From positions 1,054,001 through 1,118,000 of the forward strand of contig MU008173.1 in the NCBI GenBank assembly GCA_010909165.1: a stretch of DNA of 64,000 bases, read 5' to 3'. The notes under the pieces are model-generated. The model was not told the DNA's origin. It was given only the letters and a program-made list of their open reading frames with translations, and searched no databases. This stretch comes from Anthoceros angustus. Taxonomy: Eukaryota; Streptophyta; Anthocerotopsida; Anthocerotales; Anthocerotaceae. Made by a program: the position numbers and the translations under genes. Shown here piece after piece: positions 44,826 to 55,450 of the stretch (its first letter is position 1; the number at the start of each line of letters is the position of its first letter).

Positions 44826-46075
44826 GCATTGTCGTGTTTGATCTGCAGATGTAGTTTTTTGCGCTTTCGAAGGAGCATCCGAACATCAACATTGGCCAAC
44901 GAGCATTTGAGAAAGCGCCCTTCTTCATCAAGTCCTGCAAGAGAGAAATGTCTTGTTGTAGGTACCATGTCGAGATGGCGTTTTGAAGGACGCCTGAACT
45001 TGCTACGCAGTTGCCACTGTCAAAGTGCACCTCCTGCGCGCGTGGGGTGTGTGGAGAGAAACCCGAGGAGGGGACAAGTGCTACGCTCCTCGGAGATGTT
45101 TTACTCCGTCCGCGAGATGGTGCAATCTTTTATGTCCTAGAGCACCGGATGAGGACCGCATAGGCGAAAATGTTTGCTTGGTAAATGCGGCGCTTGTGGA
45201 GTTTCTAAGCTGGCCCTCTGTCCTAAGGAGGTTTCACAAGCAATTTTGCGGAGGTGACGAAGTGGCGGTGCTTTGAGTACCGTAAAGTGGGAGTGAATGA
45301 GGACGGAACCTCTAAGACCGTAATAAAGCTAGTCTATAGGGAAACTCATCCTTCGGCGATGATTGAATTCCTTCAAGATAAGCTGGCTGCCTTCATTTCA
45401 CATGATTACGTCCAAAGATGGCAAGCCCTGGAGTTTCGGAAATGCATTGATTGGTTTCCCGAGGATGTGATAGTTTCTGTTATGGACTTCTCGCAGAACT
45501 ATGCTTTCCAAGTTCAGAACGAGATACAATCAATGCACTGGCATAGTGATCAAGTGACTATCCTAGTCCATGTTACATATATGCGGATGGGGCCAGTGGT
45601 AGAGGAGGACCCCTATTGCAATGTTCAAAAGATTTTACCACTTTTACATTAGTGATGACATGCAGCACGACACTCTCTTTGTCCAGCATGCCCTTATGCT
45701 ACACTGGGACTGGTTGCTGTCCAATGGATACAAGAGGCCACGGGAGCATTGGATGTGGTCGGATGGTGCAGCTTCCCAGTTTAAGGCTTGCAGACCAAGC
45801 TATTTTGTGGCGAGGTACCCAGGTCTAACTGGGGGATGCAAAATGCTGTGGAGTTATTTTGGGTCAGGACACGGAAAAGGGGAGCACGATGTATTGTGTG
45901 GACACAATACAAATGTGGCATGGAGCAAAACGGGCTGCAGTATATTTCGTACGCGTACTTTCTGAGACTATGGGAGCAGAACTTCAAGCGCGTGAAGATA
46001 CCCAAATCAATCGATTTTCAACATGTTCTCTGCGCGGTCTAAAGTTCAACATCCGAGCAATCGGATCGCGATGAT
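44826..46075 (+). pseudogene. DDE-type transposase-like protein, C-terminal part
   Basis: Frames in succession give KEHPNINIGQRAFEKAPFF and CCRYHVEM (44860-44980), then from 45254 a long frame with VSVMDFSQNYAFQVQNEIQS, SMHWHSDQVTILVHVTYM, then after a frameshift near 45650 ISDDMQHDTLFVQHALMLHW, HWMWSDGAASQFKACR and SYFGSGHGKGEHDV. Acidic residues in VMDFS, WSDG and GKGEHD are spaced like a DDE catalytic triad in an RNase-H fold. I recognise the family as transposase-like proteins of seedless plants and animals but cannot name it. A region equal to 45800-46400 is duplicated at 47634-48100. Confidence 0.55.
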
Positions 46076-46280
46076 CAAGGTATGCTCATGGCGTTTTCCG
46101 ATATGGTATAAAGGGGCAAAGGTTGGGCGTCACGGTGGGCCATCTGATGACGACCAGTGGTATGTTGTGATGTGGATGTTGACCCTTGGTCAGAGGTACG
46201 ATCGGTACGGCCCTTGGTCAGAGGAAGCGGGGCATGTTCTCTAGAATGCGCCCGCAGGTTTGGAGGAGAGGGAGAGTGAG

Positions 46281-46520
46281 TGCGCCGGCATGCCGGCGCC
46301 GTTCCCCGGCCGGGGGAGGGGGGAGATGAGGAGGGCGTCGGCATGCCAGCGCCCTCAGGGAAAAGGGCGGGGACGAAGGCGCTGGCATGCCGGGGCCCGC
46401 AGGGGTAAGGGGAGATGAGGGCGCCGGCATGCCGGCGCCCTTGGTGGAAAGGCGGGACGGCGCGGCATGCCGGGGCCCGCAGGAGATGAGGGCGCCAGAT
46501 GCCGGCGCCTGGTGGAAAAG
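46281..46520. repeat. GC-rich palindrome array centred on GCATGC
   Basis: Six imperfect to perfect palindromes around GCATGC lie 30-55 bases apart, separated by GGGGAGATGAGG or TGGTGGAAAGG spacers. The best is perfect over 22 bases at 46419-46440; its core is GGCGCCGGCATGCCGGCGCC. An eroded version is at 48113-48370 and a related array at 59765-60395. Confidence 0.85.
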
Positions 46521-46866
46521 GTGGAAGGGGATGGGAAAGGGGAGGAGGAAGGGGTTGGCGAGGCGCCCATATTGGGGTTGAAGGCGAATGGCGGTGGACA
46601 CTTCGCCTTGACATTTTTAGCGAGTTTCCCGCCCTAGCGTTGAGGACCATTGAGGGCCTCAATATGTCGGGACCACACAACGGCCGGAACCCTAGGTTCG
46701 CCGTTTAGGGGTTGACCCTCTCGAGGGGCGGTTAGGGTCAGTGCCCCTTTGCCCCTACAGTGGACAATCGCCTAGACCCCAGACTTATAATGGCGTCGAC
46801 CCCTTCGTCTATTGCATTTGAAATGAGGCGTTAGTGGGGAGGGTCGCTGGTCGTGAATGATGGTAT

Positions 46867-47580
46867 ATGTCATTGATGGACACTGACATGACATTTGGTT
46901 GTATGGCGATATATATCGAGGCATTGAACAAACATCGCATAAAGCTTATGGAGGAGCGGAAGAAGTTGACAAAACATCGAGCGAAAGGATACACCGAGCC
47001 TCACAAGTACATGTTATTATGTATCGATGGTATGGATCGAGAAAAAACATCTTTACCGCATATACTTAGATGGCCTAAGGAGCTAAAGGAAGATAGCCGT
47101 GTTACCGTCCATGTGGTGGGGTGTATGATTCACAATCACACGCTCACGGCAAGGGCGATCGCACTACGCAAATTTGCGAACGATGCTAATTTAACCATAT
47201 GCATTATACAAGATGTGATACATCATTATCTTTGGCTTACTTCCCAAGGTTCTATATTTTTGCTGGACAACACATGTCGGGAGAACAAGAATCAACTGCT
47301 GTTTGCTTATCTGAATATGCTCGTGGAGATGGGGACATTTGAGAAAGTGAAGGTGGGGTTCCTTCTTGTCGGTCACACACATGACCAGGTTGACCAAATG
47401 TTCTCGTGTTTCTCCAAGCATTTGAAGCACAAAGAGGCCAAAACTCTTCCGGTTATGCAGGATATATTGACCAAGGCGTTCACGCCAAACCCAGAAGTGA
47501 AGGTCCTGACCGAGGTTCCAGACTTCCGTTCTTTAAATGGCCTTGAAAAGCGAGTGCTCGGAAGTTTAAAGGTGCGTTAA
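46867..47580 (+). CDS. DUF7869-type transposase-like core
   Basis: A 237-codon open frame with the DUF7869 signature order: LLCIDGMDR (first acidic site), HNHTLTAR, IFLLDNTCRENKNQLLFAYL (LDN...ENKN), TFEKVKVGFLLVGHTHDQVD (GHTH..DQ.F) and a basic helix. These acidic residues and the GHTH box suggest an RNase-H-like nuclease fold, and the domain is usually found in repeat-borne proteins. The open frame is only the central part; the N-terminus (perhaps like 39786-40235) and C-terminus (49.4-50.4 kb) lie elsewhere. The second copy (48663 to about 49370) has several frameshifts. Confidence 0.65.
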   Translation: MSLMDTDMTFGCMAIYIEALNKHRIKLMEERKKLTKHRAKGYTEPHKYMLLCIDGMDREKTSLPHILRWPKELKEDSRVTVHVVGCMIHNHTLTARAIALRKFANDANLTICIIQDVIHHYLWLTSQGSIFLLDNTCRENKNQLLFAYLNMLVEMGTFEKVKVGFLLVGHTHDQVDQMFSCFSKHLKHKEAKTLPVMQDILTKAFTPNPEVKVLTEVPDFRSLNGLEKRVLGSLKVR

Positions 47581-49379
47581 AATGAACAATCTATCATTCC
47601 AACACCAATTCAAAATCACGGGAGGAAAAAGCGGCGAGGTACCCGTGTCTAACTGGGGATGCAAATGTCAGGAGTTATTTTGGGTCGACACGGTGGAGCA
47701 CGATGTATTGTGTGGACACAATACAAATGTGGCATGGAGCAAAACGGCTGGCAGATATTTTAAATGCGTACTTTCGAGACTATGGGAGCAGAACTTCAAG
47801 CGCGTGAAGATACCCAAATCCAATCGATTTTCAACATGTTCTCTGTGCGCCGGTTTAAAGTTCAACATCCGAAGCACTGGATCGCGGACAGATCAAGGTA
47901 TGCTCATCGCTGCACACCGTTTTCCGATATGGTATAAAGGGGGCAAAGGTTGGGCGTCACAGCGAGGTGGGCCATCTGATGACGACCAGTGGTATGTTGT
48001 GATGGTGGATGTTGACCCTTGGTCAGAGGTACGATCGGTACGGCCCTTGGTCAGAGGAAGCGGGGCATGTTCTCTAGAATGCGCCCGCAGGTTTGGAGGA
48101 GAGGGAGAGTGAGTGCGCCGGCATGCCTCCCGCCGGGAGGGGAGATGAGGGCATGCCGCCCTCGGGAAAAGGCGGGACGGGCATGCCGGGGCCCAGGGTG
48201 GGGAGATGAGGCGGCATGCCGGCCCTTGGTGGAAAGGCGGGACGGGCGCCTGCATGCCGGGGCCCGCAGGGTGAGGAGATGAGGCGCATGCCGCCTGGTG
48301 GAAAGGGTGGAAGGGGATGGGAAAGGGGAGGAGGAAGCGGGCATGCGGGGCCGGCATGCCGGCGCCCATATTGGGGTTGAAGGCGAATGAAAGCCGGCGC
48401 TGGACACTTCGCCTTCAAGATTTTCGAGCGCCTGCTCCCCCTAGCGTTGAGGACCATTGAGGGCCTCAATATGGGGACCACACAACCCCGGAACCCTAGG
48501 TTCGCGTTTAGGGGTTGACCCTCTCGAGGGCGTTAGGGTCGCGTCTTTGCCCCTACAGGACAATCGCCTAGACCCCAGACTTATAATGGCGTCGACCCCT
48601 TCGTCTATTGCATTTGAAATGAGGCGTTAGTGGGGAGGGTCGCTGGTCATGAATGATGGTATATGTCATTGATGGACACTGACATGACATTTGGTTGTAT
48701 GGCAGATATATATCAGGAGGCATTGAACAAACATCGCATAAAGCTCATGGAGGAGCGGAAGAAGTTGACAAAACATCGAACGAAAGGATACACCGAGCCT
48801 CACACATGTTATTATGTATCGATGGTATGGATCAAAAAACATCTTTACCGTATATACTTAGATGGCCTAAGGAGCTAAAGGAAGATAGCCGTGTTACCGT
48901 CCATGTGGTGGGGTGTATGATTCACAATCACACGCTCACGGCAAGGGCGATCTCGCACTACGCAAATTTGCGAACGATGCTAATTTAACCATATGCATTA
49001 TACAGATGTGATACATACGTATCCGGCTTACTTCCCAAGGTTCTATATTTGCAACTGGACAACACACATGTCGGAGAACAAGAATCAACCTGCTTTGCTT
49101 ATCCGAATATGCTCGTGGAGATGGGGACATTTGAGAAAGTGAAGGTGGGTTCCTTCTTGTCGGTCACACATGACCGGTTGACCAAATGTTCTCGTGTTTC
49201 TCCAAGCATTTGAAGCACAAAGAGGCCAAAACTCTTCCTATATGGGATATATTGACCAAGCGCCAAACCCGTAAGTGAAGGTCCGACCGAGGTTCCGCAT
49301 TCGCTCTTTCGTCGCTTGAAAGGTGTGCTCGGAAGTTTAAAGGTGCAGTTCGCAAGCTGAACAATCTATCATTCCAACA

Positions 49380-50392
49380 CCAATTCAAAATCACGCGGGA
49401 GGAAAAAACTGGCAGGGGTAAAGTTACCGTTATCCGGAGTAAACAGTACTCGACCTCACCGTTATGGGAAACAGAAGATGGGCTGGAGTTCTTGTCTTTT
49501 ATTCCAAATGCTGAGATAGGACCCACAACCCTGCTAGCTCTACAGGCCAAGGACAAGAAAGGCAGTGATGGAAAGCTCACTGCACGGGAAGGAGTAGAGC
49601 ACTTAAGGAAGGGTTTGCAGAAACTTTCCACATATGTTAACGCAGCAGAGGAGGAGTGGTGGAATGACTTCTGGAAGGATCAAGAGGAGATTGCAACTAT
49701 AGTGGACAATAACATTGGCCTTGTGTTGAAAAGTCCGTGGAAGTGGTATGACAGATCTGCAGCAGAAGCACTTGTACCGCCGCTGCAGGTTCCTGAGGAG
49801 GCTATCTTGGACGAAGCCTTATTGCGAGACGTGCCTCAACGGACATGTACTTGGGTGCTTACAGTGTGGAGGCGGGAGCAAGAGGTCGAGCGCATGAATG
49901 GTGACATAACGGAGATTAAAAAAGGTATGTTTATTGTCACTCCTTGTGAGGGGGACACACACAACAGGCATTCTGGGTTGCAAAGTTGTTGAGTGTGCAC
50001 CTGACCGCCGATGACCCATACTTGCTGGTGCACTGGTGGCGAACCGAGCACACCGGTGCCGATGCCTACGAGGGCAAGTATGTCGGAGAATACTTGGTCA
50101 GGACCGAGGAGGGTAGACAATTTCATCTTACCAACAAAGGTGCAAAAGCATGGAAGCCACCCAACGTTCAGAAGTTGTTTGTACATAAGACAGTCATTGT
50201 GTACTATGGGTTCAATCTCACTTCTACGAAACATCTGTACGCGGCGGATTAAAAAGCTATCAAAGAGAAGTTAAGTGCCCTCCGTCCCCATCTTCAACCC
50301 TGCACTCCCTCAGTGGTGGATAGCGAGGATGATGGTGATGACGCATTTATTCCACATGGAGAAACCGATGGTCTGGAGTCAGGGGAGGAGTG
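49380..50392 (+). pseudogene. C-terminal region of the DUF7869-type protein
   Basis: Directly after the second DUF7869 copy the frame gives SKQYSTSPLWETEDGLEFLS, a 166-codon stretch with LTAREGVEHLRKGLQKLS and EEEWWNDFWKD, then (with one frame change near 49980) CEGDTHNRHSGL, VHWWRTEHTGADAYEGKYVG and GRQFHLTNKGAKAWKPPNVQ. A stop at about 50250 precedes an acidic tail (SEDDGDDAFIPHGE, 50320-50360) ending near 50392. The GxY/W-rich second half resembles a small beta-barrel (BAH- or SH3-like), but that is a guess. Confidence 0.5.
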
Positions 50393-51415
50393 AATGACCG
50401 AACGGCTGCGAAATATATTCCAGTCATGGTCCGCTCATTCCAACTTACAGCGCATCTGTTTTTCAACACCCTTCGTGGTGGCATGCTGAAGCCCATCGCG
50501 ACAACATTTTGTGTGTCCATTCCTATTGGCACCCTTCATTTTCTTAAGGGCCGCCATGACTTATTCGATTCGTTGGATTCGTTTAGCGGTGGCGCCCACC
50601 CAATGTTCGTGAAACTTGGCTCTTTTTCCAGCCGATACCATGTCTTGGTTTCTTTGGGGTGAAGAGGAACATGGAACAGGACAAGACATTACTCCTCCAG
50701 GATATTAAAAGGCCATGTTGGGCATATTTGCGCAAAGGGAATGGATAAAAGTTTCCCGTCGGTGTACATGCGATGGGCGGCATGCGGATTGAGAGAGTTC
50801 GTAAAGTCGGATATTGTCACCCTTGTACACTTATATAAACAGCTCATTTTCTATACCTTCTTACCATAAATGGGAACCAGTTGCAAATCCTGGCTTCCGT
50901 TCCCCTTCACTATAAGGCTAAATAATGTAAAGATTGTCGTCGGGTTTCATTATCCCGGCACAAAGGGAGTTTGAAATCGGTGCTAGACCAGTGCAAACCC
51001 CATTGGCATGTCCCCACCATACCCTTGTTGGTGTGTGTGCTCCAGGCAATTTTAAACCGGAATGTGAATTCGACCATAATTTTGAACACATTCTCCATGA
51101 CTACATGCAGGAACGGCGATTTAGTGACCATCCAGAACCCGGTTCAGCGTATATACATGCATAAAGCCGCTTGATGTATATTCCGCCGGTTCAAATATTA
51201 TGGTGTTACAAGAAACAATGGCAGAATGCTAACCATCCGCACCACTATGGGTCGCAATGTCTTTTACTTCCACCTTAGGCTCCTATGTCTTGAAATGTGC
51301 CGAGTAGGTTTTACTTGTGCCGGAGTTGTCATGCAGGTTGATGATTACGGCATGCGGATTGAGAGAGTTCAGAAAGTCGGATATTGTCGTACGTGTCTTT
51401 GTAACAAAGTCTAGA
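50393..51415 (+). other. Downstream flank of the DUF7869 element
   Basis: No known domain. A plus-strand frame at 50934-51164 (FIIPAQREFEIGARPVQTPL, HHTLVGVCAPG) is unassigned. The segment GGCATGCGGATTGAGAGAGTTC, followed by GAAAGTCGGATATTGTC, occurs at about 50774 and 51349, and TATTCCGCCGGTTCAAATATTATGGTGTT at about 51177 recurs at 63208. Confidence 0.4.
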
Positions 51416-52576
51416 TTGTCTACCAGAACTTTTTTTTTTCTAAAATATACTTGTGTTTCTATATTCTATGGATTTGTGTACTATATTTATGCGTAATATA
51501 CTTGTCCACGAGAACTTTTTTGTATTTTACAAAATACACTTGTGTTTCTGTAATCTATGGATTTGTAAACTATATTTATGCACAATATACTTTATGATCC
51601 ACCTATATTCACCACGTGGCCATTTTCAACTAAGTGTTGTCTTCGTGAATGTTGTTAATACTAGAACCTAAGAAGTTGTGAAACGTTTGCGACAATGATG
51701 TCATTCAGGACTCTTCCGACACCCTCTCACAAAAAAGAAAGTCGCCAAAATTTGTGCAAGGCATGGGAAAACGACACAAAATATTTCGGAAGAGTGTTTA
51801 TGTAGCCATTAGCCTATCGAAATTTAGCATGTGGCTGCCTACACATATAAGAGCGTCGATATTGTGTACCTGTGCGACAACCGTGGCCTATAGACCCTTA
51901 GAGAAAGTTCTAATTATGGCTAGCACTCACGCCGTGCCCATAAAAGAGACATGGCAATTAGTGAGCAACTTTGTTTGATAACTTTTTTCTGTTGTTAATT
52001 TACTTTATATTTATAAGTATAATCATGTGTTATAATTATATAGTTATATTATTAAAGGGTAGATCTATATATGGTTGGAAAAGATTTTATTTAGTAAATA
52101 GTTTTTCTATACCTAAGTTAGTTATGTATATGGATATTGTTGCATGATATAATTATATGTGGTATCTTATACTTATCATGATGATCATTTAAGAGTGGTT
52201 TAGGTGTAGGTGGTGGACAATATAGTGAAGTGTTTCCCTATGCTTGATTTATTTTGTACATGACTGTAGCTGTGTGTTATTGTTATTTGTAATATTTCAT
52301 AATTATTATATCATGTTTCTTTACATCTCATATCCACTTATTCAAGGGTTATCTCTTGCATAGCTTGGTAAGTACTTTGTTGAGCAAAATTTATTCTATT
52401 TTGTGTATATGGGCGTAGTTATGGGCGTAGTTTCATGTCACCATTGTATGTGATATGTCATAATTATCATCATTCAAGGGTAGTCTCTTACGAAAAAAGA
52501 GTTTCAAGTGGTATGACATAAATACTAATTTTCTTTGCTAAGCAAGAATGCTGCCGAACTCTTAGATTACTTTACT
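51416..52576. other. AT-rich non-coding DNA
   Basis: A strongly AT-rich kilobase without a gene. At about 51440-51600 a stretch of about 90 bases (ACTTGTGTTTCT...TATGGATTTGT...ACTATATTTATGC..AATATACTT) is repeated twice. Confidence 0.6.
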
Positions 52577-52772
52577 GGTCTACATGAGTTACTCAGGGCT
52601 TTCGATGTCACCACATCCTTGTGATGGTCTACATGAGTTACTCAGGGCTTTCGATGTCACCACATCCTTGTGATGGTCTACATTAGTTACTCAGGGCTTT
52701 CGATGTCACCACATCCTTGTGATGGTCTACATGAGTTACTCAGGGCTTTCGATGTCACCACATCCTTGTGAT
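52577..52772 (+). repeat. 49-bp tandem repeat, four units
   Basis: Four head-to-tail units of 49 bases beginning GGTCTACATGAGTTACTCAG at 52577, 52626, 52675 and 52724. They differ only by one base (CATTAG in the third). Confidence 0.95.
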
Positions 52773-53604
52773 CAAGCTGTATAGCCCAAATCTTGGTGTG
52801 CATCCATCGGTCGATACCTTTGCATACATGTATATACACATTGGTGGTAGTAGTAGTTGTTATGACAAACAAGTGAGTGGGAATGCCTCTCAAGTTGTCT
52901 CTAAGGACAAGCTGTATAAACTTGGTATGCATCTTCATGTTCACCACATTTGTATTCGTGTCCACCAATTGTCCAGCACCTTTTTATCCAATGCTCAAAC
53001 TGTGTTTGATGCTATACTCAAGAGCAACCTTCACATCACTGTCTTCAATGCCATTATTAGTAACCAAGACTTATTTTTTTTTGTGGAGATAAAATAACCA
53101 AGATTTTCTACCAGCAAGCTAGAATTGGTGCTGAACTATTACAGCAAGTGTTAAAATTGCAGACACTTTGATTTTATTTCCCTATGTATATTATACTAGA
53201 CCCGCAATTCTGGTAATGTGTAGGTATGAGGTGCAGGCTTTAGTAGGTGCATTTCATGGACTAAAGGTTACAAGCTGTGTGTAGGCATAAGGTGCATGCT
53301 TTGGCAGGCCCATATCATGGACTATGGCTTACAACTTATGTGTAGGTATGGATGCATGCTTTGGTGGGCCCATGCCATAGGTTGTGATTTGCAGGATTTG
53401 GCCCACCGACAAGAAAAATATTTTCTTGTAAGAGGGCTTAAGAAAGGCCTTCTAGGCCCCCCACTAGACTACACCTGTAAACTAGTAAAGTTCCAAATTA
53501 GAAAGTAGATTTTACGGGATTTGAACCCCAAGATTGGAATCTTATGGCTTCTTAGTTTGCCAACAACGTGTTCCTTCAAATCCGGGAGGCCGTGCCTCAT
53601 TTGA
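52773..53604. other. No recognised gene; weak 60-bp repeats
   Basis: Three imperfect units of about 60 bases (GTGTAGG.AT.AGGTGCATGCTTT...CCCAT..CATGG) lie at about 53218-53395. GGGATTTGAACCCCAAGA at 53516 resembles an inverted tRNA T-arm but no cloverleaf can be drawn. Confidence 0.5.
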
Positions 53605-55450
53605 AGGACGGGCATGCATGGCATGCTATGTACGACATGGCATGTCATGGCATGGCATGGCTAGCATAGCATAGCAGGCCATGCCACTTGACTCGGGACG
53701 CTGCGTCGAAGTTCCCGTGGTGTTCTAGGGGAAGTTGCTGCGTGCGTTTTAAAAATATAACTCTTTGGGTTACTGCGGCAGTGGATTTTTATTGAGGTAA
53801 AAAATCGATGGGAAAAGAAGAAGAAGAATTTTATTTAAGTCCACTAAGGATGGATTTCCATGGACTTGGTACTTAACAACTTGTACCATGGTGTGCCTAA
53901 GCTACTTGCACCAAGGGCATCCACTCCTTTAGACACCCCATCTAAGTACCGGTCCAAGCTCAGATGCTCAATCACGGCGTTCTTATAAATGTGTGTCCAT
54001 TTGTTTGGCCTAAGCCCATCCAAGAAGGGACAACCAAAGGGGACCAGGGGGTCACTGCGGCTATGCGCAGGTTCTCCTCTCTCACAGGAATGTGCCAAAG
54101 TTTTTAGAAACTCTGCTATCCGTCGCTGATTCCCTCTGATCCCACACCACTCCTCCTTCCTGCCTGCTGCTTTCCACACGCTCACGCCACCACTTCCTAG
54201 ACCCTTCTCCACACTGACTCACTCACCCACTTCTTCTAAGGCTCTCTCACATCACCGCACTAACAAAATGTTTCCATGATTCTCCTCTCTTGGGCCACAC
54301 AGACCCCTCCTTGGGCCACAGACCTTCTTGGGCCACCCAGACCTCCTCAGCCACAGACCTCACCTTGGGCCACACACCCTCCTTGGGCCACAGACCCCCT
54401 CGCCACACAGACCTCACCTTGGGCCACACAGACCTTTCTCAGCCACAGACCCCTCCTCAGCCACAGACCTCACTTGGGCCACACAGACCTTTCTCAGCCA
54501 CACACAGACCTCATTTGAAGGACGGCATGCATGGCATGGCATGCTATGTACGACATGGCATGTCATGGCATGGCATGGCATGGCTAACATAGCAGGCCAT
54601 GCCACTTGACTCGGGACGCTGCGTCGAAGTTCCCGTGGTGTTCTAGGGGAAGTTGCTGCGTGCGTTTTAAAAATATAACTCTTTGGGTTACTGCGGCAGT
54701 GGATTTTTATTGAGGTAAAAAATCGATGGGAAAAGAAGAAGAAGAATTTTATTTAAGTCCACTAAGGATGGATTTCCGTCATGGACTTGGTACTTAACAA
54801 CTTGTACCATGGTGTGCCTAAGCTACTTGCACCAAGGGCATCCACTCCCTTTAGACACCCCATCTAAGTACCGGTCCAAGCTCAGATGCTCAATCACGGC
54901 GTTCTTATAAATGTGTGTCCATTTGTTTGGCCTAAGCCCATCCAAGAAGGGACAACCAAAGGGGACCGGTCCGCTGCTATCATGCAGGTTCTCCTCTCTC
55001 ACAGGAATGTGCCAAAGTTTTTAGAAACTCCTCAGATCCGGCCGATTCCCTCGATCCCACAATTCACTCTCCCCCATCCTCAGCGTTCTGCGTTTTCCAG
55101 ATGCTCACGCTCACCACTTCCTAGACCCTTCTCCACACAGCGACTCACTCATCCACTTCTTCCAAGGCTCTCTCACACCACCGCACTAACAAAATGTTTC
55201 CACAGATTCTCCTCTCTTGGGCCACACAGACCTCCTTGGGCCACAGACCCTTCTTGGGCCACAGACCCCTCCTCAGGCCACACAGACCTCACCTCGGGCC
55301 ACACAGACCCCTCCTTGGGCCACAGACCCCCTCACGGACCTCACCTTGGGCCACAGACCCCTCAGGCCACAGACCTCTCCTCGAGCCACACAGACCTCAC
55401 CTTGGGCCACGGACCCTTTCTGCCACACAGACCTCACCTTGGGCCAGACC
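53605..55450. repeat. Tandem duplication of about 0.91 kb
   Basis: Unit 1 begins at CTCATTTGAAGGACGG..CATGCATGG (about 53605) and unit 2 at about 54512; both run through a CATGGCATG-rich stretch, a T-rich block, and then the GGGCCACAGACC minisatellite (54285-54510 and 55212-55465), which is the inverse of the one in the Ty3 LTR at 35.8-36.1 kb. No gene is visible. Confidence 0.8.

Larger units (their letters stand above)
45800..49410 (+). repeat. Tandem duplication across the DDE gene and DUF7869 gene
   Basis: Unit 1 (about 45800-47633) and unit 2 (about 47634-49410) each hold the end of the first transposase-like gene, the palindrome array and the DUF7869 core; the GTATATGTCATTGATGGACAC landmark is at 46862 and 48659. 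The second unit is eroded and its DUF7869 frame is broken. Confidence 0.85.

Noticed and set aside
53505-53570. tRNA-like segment on the minus strand (GGTTCAAATCCC)
   Set aside because: Only a T-arm-like stretch can be seen. No paired acceptor stem, D-arm or anticodon loop can be placed at the right spacing.
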